From Roseiflexaceae bacterium (GTDB taxonomy: Bacteria > Chloroflexota > Chloroflexia > Chloroflexales > Roseiflexaceae): a DNA stretch of 11,307 nucleotides. The DNA is taken from assembly GCA_014381165.1 (NCBI GenBank), contig JACMIM010000295.1, positions 1 to 11,307 of the forward strand, written 5' to 3'. The notes beneath the pieces were generated by a model, which saw nothing but the letters and a program-made list of their open reading frames with translations, made no database searches and had not been told where the DNA came from. The translations under genes were made by a program, and so were the position numbers. Of the stretch, positions 7,165-11,307 are shown piece by piece (position 1 is the stretch's first letter; each line of letters starts with the position of its first letter).

Positions 7165-7227
7165 GCTAGATGACCAGATTGTCAACCGCCGCTCCACCTG
7201 CCTCACTCAGCTGTCACATGCGCGCGG

Positions 7228-7233
7228 TATGAT
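7228..7233 (+). promoter_or_regulatory. Possible -10 element upstream of the SDR gene
   Basis: TATGAT lies 38 nt before the ATG at 7272 in a 107-nt spacer. No convincing -35 box is visible, so read-through from the upstream gene is at least as likely. Confidence 0.3.
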
Positions 7234-7260
7234 ACCATGAGCAAGCTAACCGCTGTTCGC

Positions 7261-7266
7261 AAGGAG
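7261..7266 (+). promoter_or_regulatory. Ribosome binding site of the SDR gene
   Basis: AAGGAG lies 5 nt before the ATG at 7272. It decides the start: an in-frame GTG at 7266 would overlap the AAGGAG itself. Confidence 0.75.
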
Positions 7267-7271
7267 TGACG

Positions 7272-8225
7272 ATGCGTGTTCTTATCACTGGTGGCGCTGG
7301 TTTCCTCGGCTCCCATCTGAGCGATCGCTTTCTGGCCGAGGGCCATACTGTGATCGCAATGGACAATCTGATTACCGGAAGCACCGATAACATTGCCCAC
7401 CTGGCGGGCCACCCGCGCTTTACCTTTATCAACCACGATGTGACCAACTATATTTTTGTCGAAGGGCCGCTGGATGCGATTCTGCACTTCGCCTCGCCAG
7501 CCTCGCCGGTCGACTACCTGGAGCTGCCGATTCAAACACTGAAGGTCGGCGCGCTGGGTACGCATAAGGCACTGGGCCTGGCCAAAGATAAGAAAGCTCG
7601 CTTTCTGCTGGCCTCGACCTCGGAGATCTATGGCGACCCGCAGGTTCACCCGCAGCCTGAAACCTACTACGGCCACGTCAATACCATTGGCGTGCGCGGT
7701 GTCTACGACGAGGCCAAGCGCTTTGCCGAGGCCATAACCATGGGCTACCACCGCTACCACGGCGTTGAAACGCGAATCGTACGTATTTTCAACACCTACG
7801 GCCCGCGCATGCGCCTGCGCGATGGTCGCGTGGTGCCGAACTTCATCCAGCAGGCGCTGCGCAAGGAGCCGTTGACCTGCTATGGTGATGGCGCGCAGAC
7901 GCGCTCGTTCCAATATGCCGACGACTTGGTCGAGGGTATCTACCGGCTGTTACACTCCGATGAGGTCGAGCCGGTGAACATCGGTAATCCCGGCGAGTTC
8001 ACAATCAAGCAGTTTGCAGAAGTGATCAACCAACTGACTGATAATCCTGCCGGGATTGTGTTCAAAGACCAGCGCACCCAGGACGACCCGCAGGTGCGCC
8101 AGCCCGATATCACCAAGGCCAAGCGTGTGCTCGGCTGGGAGCCGCGCTTCGACGTGGAAGAGGGTCTGCGCCGCACCATCCCCTGGTTCCGCGAGGAGCT
8201 GCAGCGGCGCGGCGAACTGAGCTAG
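7272..8225 (+). CDS. UDP-glucuronate decarboxylase-like SDR family epimerase/dehydratase
   Basis: This is an extended short-chain dehydrogenase/reductase that most resembles UDP-glucuronate decarboxylase (UXS), which converts UDP-glucuronate to UDP-xylose with bound NAD. The 317-residue protein starts directly with the nucleotide-binding strand MRVLITGGAGFLGSHL (GGAGFLG 7-13). It continues with HFASPASPVDY (72-82), TSEIYGDP (116-123, active-site Thr/Ser/Glu), the catalytic YDEAK (Tyr145, Lys149), the UXS-like NTYGPRMRLRDGRVVPNFI and GDGAQTRSFQYADDLVEG. The spacing and the GPRMR...DGRVV stretch favour UXS over dTDP-glucose dehydratase, but a related 4-epimerase or dehydratase cannot be excluded. 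It would supply a nucleotide sugar, probably UDP-xylose, to the surface glycan made by its neighbours. The stop codon TAG lies in a GCTAGC hexamer 19 nt before the REP-like pair. Confidence 0.9.
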   Translation: MRVLITGGAGFLGSHLSDRFLAEGHTVIAMDNLITGSTDNIAHLAGHPRFTFINHDVTNYIFVEGPLDAILHFASPASPVDYLELPIQTLKVGALGTHKALGLAKDKKARFLLASTSEIYGDPQVHPQPETYYGHVNTIGVRGVYDEAKRFAEAITMGYHRYHGVETRIVRIFNTYGPRMRLRDGRVVPNFIQQALRKEPLTCYGDGAQTRSFQYADDLVEGIYRLLHSDEVEPVNIGNPGEFTIKQFAEVINQLTDNPAGIVFKDQRTQDDPQVRQPDITKAKRVLGWEPRFDVEEGLRRTIPWFREELQRRGELS

Positions 8226-8244
8226 CGGCCAAGATTCAATAGGT

Positions 8245-8300
8245 AGCCGCGTGGCTGAAGCCGCTGGCTGGGTTTATGAAGCCCGCCTGCGCGGGCTGAA
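8245..8300 (-). repeat. REP-like palindromic repeat, copy B
   Basis: Read on the - strand, this copy matches copy A (1-58): 23 identical bases over the first hairpin block and 17 over AGCCAGCGGCTTCAGCC, with a diverged centre. It faces copy C across a 6-nt gap (CATCGT, 8301-8306). Confidence 0.85.
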
Positions 8301-8329
8301 CATCGTTTCAGCCCGCGTAGGCGGGCTTC
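8278..8329. terminator. Possible terminator or barrier formed by the REP-like inverted pair
   Basis: 8278-8300 and 8307-8329 are complementary over 23 bp with one G-U or A-C mismatch and a 6-nt loop, giving a very stable GC-rich hairpin downstream of the SDR gene. No U-tract follows. A new promoter lies 45 bp further on, which supports a transcription boundary here. Confidence 0.45.
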
Positions 8330-8360
8330 GTCGTGCTAGCTAGCGGCTTCAGTCGCTGGG
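8307..8360 (+). repeat. REP-like palindromic repeat, copy C
   Basis: This is a direct-orientation, more diverged copy of copy A: TTCAGCCCGCG then AGGCGGGCTTCG with one change in the first block, an unrelated centre, then AGCGGCTTCAG. Copies B and C together form a head-to-head pair, a common arrangement for REP or BIME-type elements. Confidence 0.8.
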
Positions 8361-8371
8361 CGGGGCGGGCG

Positions 8372-8380
8372 TGGTATAAT
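8372..8380 (+). promoter_or_regulatory. Extended -10 promoter upstream of the wzy-like gene
   Basis: TGGTATAAT is a perfect extended -10 element (TGn plus TATAAT at 8375-8380). The -35 region has no good match, which extended -10 promoters tolerate. Transcription would start near 8387, about 50 nt before the ATG at 8437. Confidence 0.6.
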
Positions 8381-8436
8381 GCGCAATCGCCGCTTTGGCG
8401 TGTCAACCGTTGCCGTATGTGTTAGTTAGCGATTGT

Positions 8437-10077
8437 ATGCAGTCTCGACGCCACTCTATTGCCCCTTCTATCCGCCAGTTTGTTGTGATCGCTGCGCTGG
8501 CCCTGCTGGTTGCGCTGGCGCCGTTGCGTGTGGCGCTGGGCCTCGCTGGCCTGGTTGGGGTGGGAGCGCTAGCTTGGGCTGGGCCGGTCTACGGCGTGTA
8601 TCTGGCAATTCTTTCGGTGCCGGTGCAGCAACTGGTAACACTGCCCGGCGGCACTAGCTTTACGCAGGCCGCTGTGCTGCTGATGACCGGCGCGTGGCTG
8701 CTGCGCAGCGCTCTTCAGCCGGGTCGTCCGCTTGTCAGCGGGCCGCTGTTCTGGGCTTGGCTTGCACTGCTGGCCGCTCTGCTGCTTTCGACAGCGGCTG
8801 CACCGTATTCGCAGGCGGAATCGCTGCGGGCGATGGCGCGCTGGGCTGTGGCGTTTTTAGTCTGGTTCGTGGCGGTCAACAGCGTTGCGACACGGCGCGA
8901 GTTGCATGGCCTGATCTGCTGTCTGCTGGCCGCGCCGTTCGCCTGCGGGCTGATCGGGCTGTACCAGTTTGCCAGCGGCGATGGCCCGCCGAGCTTTCGG
9001 ATCGCCGCGACGCTGCCGTTTGTGCGGGCGTATGGCACGATCGGCCAGCCCAACTCGTTCGCCGGCTATATGAACATGGCCTGGCCCCTGGCGGTCGCGC
9101 TTGCTGGCGCGGCGCTGGTGCAGCGCCGCGCCGCCCGCTCGGCTGATCGGTCCGTGGCTGTGCTGGACACCGCAATGGGTGATGCGCCGGGCGATGCGCC
9201 GGGCACCGCAATGGGCGATACGCTGGGCGATGGGCCGGGTACCGTAATGGGTGATACGCCGGGCGAAGCAACTGCTGCTGGCAAGAGATCTAATTTCGAT
9301 CTGGCAGCGCGTTCTGGCGAGAGTGCCCGAGCGATCAATTGGGGCAGTTGCTTCGCGCCTACTGTGGGGGTGCTGGTTGCGCTGGTGTTGGTGGGTGCGC
9401 TGGCGGTCTCGTTTTCGCTGGGCGGCTGGGTTGGCGCACTGGTGGGGGCGGTCGGCCTGCTGGCTGCGCTGGGCTGGCGCTGGGCTGTGGTTGCGCTTGG
9501 TGGCGCTGGTGCGCTGCTGGCCACGCTGCTGCTTGGTGGGGCTACACTGCTGCCGAACGCGATCGGCGGGCGGGTCACGCGGCTGACTGGCATGCTGCGC
9601 TTTTTCGACCCAGCGACGGTAGTGGTGACGCCCGAAAATTTCTCGCTGGTCGAACGGATGGCGCAGATGAAAGCCGGCGCACTGATGTTTGGTCAAAACT
9701 GGCTGTTTGGCGTGGGGCCGGGCGCGTATAGCCTGGCCTATAGCGATGTGACTAGCCCGCCCTGGTATGCCTCGCGCGGCCACGCCCATAACTTCTACTT
9801 GCACATGGCTGCTGAAGCTGGCCTGATTGGGCTGATCGCCTACCTCACGCTGGTCGTTACGACGTGTGTGCTGGCGGTGGCTGGCCTGCGGCGGGCTGGC
9901 GGCAGCGGCGCGCGCAGCATCCTGATTGGCTGTTGCGGTGTGATCGCGGCGGTCGCTGGCCACAACTTTTTCGAGAACCTGCATGTGCTCAACTTGGGCG
10001 TGCAGCTTTCAGGCATTTGGGCGCTGATTGTGCTCGTGCCGCGCCTGCTCTTGCCTGCGGCGGGCAAGCAACGATGA
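8437..10077 (+). CDS. O-antigen polymerase/ligase family membrane protein (Wzy/WaaL-like)
   Basis: This polytopic membrane protein probably polymerises lipid-linked repeat units or ligates glycan chains outside the membrane. The 546-residue product has about ten or more hydrophobic helices. The C-terminal family signature is GVGPGAYSLAY followed by a large loop, then HAHNFYLHMAAEAGLIGLIAY (His449, His451, Asn452, Glu460), typical of the Wzy_C/O-antigen ligase family; an upstream IGQPNSFAGYM matches the other conserved segment. Polymerase and ligase cannot be separated by sequence alone. A hydrophilic loop at about 229-305 carries a 12-residue tandem repeat. The ATG at 8437 has no clear Shine-Dalgarno. 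An in-frame TTG at 8395 would add 14 residues but lies only about 8 nt after the predicted transcription start, so I reject it. The next gene starts 18 nt after the stop. Confidence 0.88.
   Translation: MQSRRHSIAPSIRQFVVIAALALLVALAPLRVALGLAGLVGVGALAWAGPVYGVYLAILSVPVQQLVTLPGGTSFTQAAVLLMTGAWLLRSALQPGRPLVSGPLFWAWLALLAALLLSTAAAPYSQAESLRAMARWAVAFLVWFVAVNSVATRRELHGLICCLLAAPFACGLIGLYQFASGDGPPSFRIAATLPFVRAYGTIGQPNSFAGYMNMAWPLAVALAGAALVQRRAARSADRSVAVLDTAMGDAPGDAPGTAMGDTLGDGPGTVMGDTPGEATAAGKRSNFDLAARSGESARAINWGSCFAPTVGVLVALVLVGALAVSFSLGGWVGALVGAVGLLAALGWRWAVVALGGAGALLATLLLGGATLLPNAIGGRVTRLTGMLRFFDPATVVVTPENFSLVERMAQMKAGALMFGQNWLFGVGPGAYSLAYSDVTSPPWYASRGHAHNFYLHMAAEAGLIGLIAYLTLVVTTCVLAVAGLRRAGGSGARSILIGCCGVIAAVAGHNFFENLHVLNLGVQLSGIWALIVLVPRLLLPAAGKQR
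9169..9276 (+). repeat. 36-bp coding minisatellite (three units) in the wzy-like gene
   Basis: Three consecutive 36-bp units (9169-9204, 9205-9240, 9241-9276) encode TAMGDAPGDAPG, TAMGDTLGDGPG and TVMGDTPGEATA. Inside the units a 12-bp sub-repeat (GGCGATGCGCCG type) gives GDAPGDAPG. The period is a multiple of three, so the frame is kept. The last unit is degenerate at its end. The repeat falls in a hydrophilic loop between membrane helices. Confidence 0.9.
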
Positions 10078-10081
10078 CCAT

Positions 10082-10090
10082 AAGGATGAG
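10082..10090 (+). promoter_or_regulatory. Ribosome binding site supporting a GTG start
   Basis: AAGGATGAG ends 5 nt before the GTG at 10096 (AAGGA is 9 nt away). It supports GTG as the start of the flippase-like gene; no ATG in that frame lies nearby. Confidence 0.55.
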
Positions 10091-10095
10091 CGATT

Positions 10096-11160
10096 GTGCT
10101 AAATGAGCGAACCGGCGGTGAGAGTAGTCGCGACGAAGATGTGCCCCACGCGCCAGCACCAGGTGTCGAGCAGGGCGGGTTTTCGCTGGTGCGCGCGCTG
10201 CGCAACCCGCGCACTTTGACATCATTTGCCCTGGCGATTGCGCTGATTGTGTTTGCGGTGCGCGGCCTAGATATCGATATCGTGGCCACCTGGGCGTACA
10301 TGCGTCAAGCCAACCCAGCGCTGTACGCACTTGGCTTTGCAGCCTTCTATTTGACCTTCCCGATGCGCGCGTTACGCTGGCGGCTGCTGTTGCGCAACGC
10401 TCAGGTGCCGATCGAGCAGGGCCGCACGAGTTGGGCCTCGCTGCCGGCGCTGACGGAATATGTCGGTCTCTCGTGGTTTGCCAACTGTATTGTGCCTGCC
10501 AAGCTTGGTGACGCCTACCGGGGCTACCTGCTCAAGCGCAATGGCGGCGTGTCGTTCTCGGCCACCTTTGGCACGATCTTCGCCGAGCGCCTGTTGGATA
10601 TGCTGTGCCTGTTTACATTTCTGGTGCTTTCAGCCTGGCTCGTGTTTGGTACGCGCCTGCCGCCGGAAACCAACCTGATCTTCGGCTCTGGGCTGGTACT
10701 GGCGCTGCTGATTGTGGCCGGGCTGGCGGGCATGCGCTTCTTCGGGCCGATCATTCGCCGGATTGTGCCAGCTCGCTTTCACGAGGTTTACACTAGCTTT
10801 GAGCAGGCTGCACTTAGCTCGTTTCGCCCAGCCATTCTGCCGCAATTGATTGGCTTCACCACGGTGATTTGGCTGCTTGAATGCCTACGGCTGTTCTTTG
10901 TGATTCAGGCGTTGAGCGTGACAAGTCTTTCGCTGCCCGCAATCATCTTTGTGGCACTGGCGTCGTCACTGTTGACCGCACTCCCGCTTACTCCCGGCGG
11001 GCTGGCCGTGGTCGAGGGCACAGTGACGGTCGTGCTGACGACCTTCTTCGCGATCAACCCAAACCTGGCCATCGCAATAACGCTGCTCGACCGCACGATT
11101 AACTTTTGGAGCGTGATTGTGATTGGGCTGGTTTTGTACATTGTGAGCAAGCGGAAGTGA
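10096..11160 (+). CDS. Lysylphosphatidylglycerol synthase transmembrane (flippase-like, UPF0104) family protein
   Basis: This is an integral membrane protein of the LPG_synthase_TM family. The 354-residue protein has a hydrophilic N-terminus of about 35 residues and then about eight helices. Family motifs are FPMRALRWRLLL (88-99), PAKLGDAYRGYLLKR (134-148), FAERLLDML (162-170) and LPLTPGGLAVVEG (296-308). It lacks the C-terminal aminoacyl-transferase domain of true MprF, so it is not a complete lysyl-PG synthase. In MprF this membrane part acts as a lipid flippase, and stand-alone members are frequent near polysaccharide and glycosyltransferase genes, but their substrate is mostly unknown. 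It starts with GTG 18 nt after the wzy-like gene, so the two are probably co-transcribed. The heptamer array begins at the first base after the TGA stop. Confidence 0.88.
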   Translation: MLNERTGGESSRDEDVPHAPAPGVEQGGFSLVRALRNPRTLTSFALAIALIVFAVRGLDIDIVATWAYMRQANPALYALGFAAFYLTFPMRALRWRLLLRNAQVPIEQGRTSWASLPALTEYVGLSWFANCIVPAKLGDAYRGYLLKRNGGVSFSATFGTIFAERLLDMLCLFTFLVLSAWLVFGTRLPPETNLIFGSGLVLALLIVAGLAGMRFFGPIIRRIVPARFHEVYTSFEQAALSSFRPAILPQLIGFTTVIWLLECLRLFFVIQALSVTSLSLPAIIFVALASSLLTALPLTPGGLAVVEGTVTVVLTTFFAINPNLAIAITLLDRTINFWSVIVIGLVLYIVSKRK

Positions 11161-11307
11161 GAACAGCGAACAGAGAACAGAGAACAGAGAACAGAGAACA
11201 GAGAACAGAGAACAGAGAACAGAGAACAAAGAACAAAGAACAGAGAACAGAGAACAGAGAACAGAGAACAGAGAACAGAGAACAGAGAACAGAGAACAGA
11301 GAACAAA
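11161..11307. repeat. GAACARA heptamer tandem array, 21 units, truncated by the window
   Basis: Exactly 21 consecutive 7-bp units run from the base after the preceding stop codon to the window end: one GAACAGC, then GAACAGA units, with GAACAAA at units 10, 11 and 21. There is no indel. The same GAACAGA/GAACAAA variants occur in the palindrome at 5523-5592. Only one orientation is seen here; an inverted arm may lie beyond the edge. It is not a CRISPR array, since the unit is 7 bp and there are no spacers. Confidence 0.97.

Noticed and set aside
8395..8436. TTG start of the wzy-like gene
   Set aside because: It would leave almost no leader behind the extended -10 promoter at 8372-8380 and has no ribosome binding site. 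The ATG at 8437 is preferred, although it too lacks a clear site.
8428..8436. AGCGATTGT shared by the start regions at 8437 and 10096
   Set aside because: It is a single 9-base match whose position relative to the two start codons differs, so it can easily be chance.
8857..9984. 375-residue open frame on the - strand opposite the wzy-like gene
   Set aside because: Its Arg/Gln/His-rich low-complexity composition is the mirror of a hydrophobic membrane protein on the + strand, and it has no motif or ribosome binding site.
10905..11306. Open frame on the - strand with repeated FSVLCSL residues
   Set aside because: It is a by-product of the heptamer array, which stays open for long stretches in translation. 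The rest of the frame is the antisense of the flippase-like gene.
11161..11307. CRISPR array
   Set aside because: The units are 7 bp and directly adjacent, without spacers, and no cas gene is present.

Overview
The window reads as ordinary chromosomal DNA of a GC-rich, aerobic bacterium. The caa3-type oxidase genes (lipoprotein CuA subunit with fused cytochrome c, separate subunits I, III and IV, then a CtaG-family protein) and the many short palindromic and tandem repeats between genes suggest a filamentous member of the Chloroflexota (class Chloroflexia, Roseiflexus/Kouleothrix-like). That placement is inference from gene style and was not tested by any search. All convincing genes lie on the + strand. 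I see no tRNA, rRNA, CRISPR array, transposase or phage gene.

Layout. Positions 1-332 hold one copy of a dispersed palindromic repeat, a strong sigma-70-type promoter (155-182) and a leader of about 145 nt. Positions 333-5514 are a five-gene respiratory operon: coxB (subunit II with cytochrome c), coxA (I), coxC (III), coxD (IV) and ctaG. Positions 5523-5592 form a perfectly phased palindromic repeat that probably also ends or attenuates the cox transcript. Positions 5641-11160 are a surface-polysaccharide cluster: an initiating polyprenyl-phosphate sugar-1-phosphate transferase, a UDP-glucuronate decarboxylase-like SDR enzyme, a Wzy/WaaL-type polymerase or ligase, and a flippase-like LPG_synthase_TM membrane protein. 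Positions 11161-11307 are a tandem heptamer array cut by the window edge.

How the genes work together. The oxidase accepts electrons through its own cytochrome c domain and the CuA site, reduces O2 at heme a3-CuB and pumps protons; CtaG probably helps to metallate it. In the second cluster, the transferase loads the first sugar-phosphate onto undecaprenyl phosphate, the SDR enzyme supplies UDP-xylose, the Wzy-like protein polymerises or ligates the glycan, and the last protein is an integral membrane protein of unknown detailed role. No glycosyltransferases, Wzx flippase or export genes are inside the window, so the cluster is incomplete here.

The most unusual signal is not a protein. Four intergenic spacers, three of them inside or at the end of the cox operon, are built from 7-bp units kept almost perfectly in phase: a degenerate AGCTGTC/GGCTGAT type (3500-3570), CTAGGGG (4587-4684), and GAACARA (5523-5592 and again at 11161-11307). 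The first three are inverted repeats that can fold into long hairpins, and the CTAGGGG type also fits the G-quadruplex pattern on both strands. The sequences differ, but the 7-bp period, the palindromic layout and the position directly after stop codons are shared. This looks like one structural class of element. A second, unrelated repeat family (GC-rich, REP-like) occurs at 1-58 and as an inverted pair at 8245-8360.
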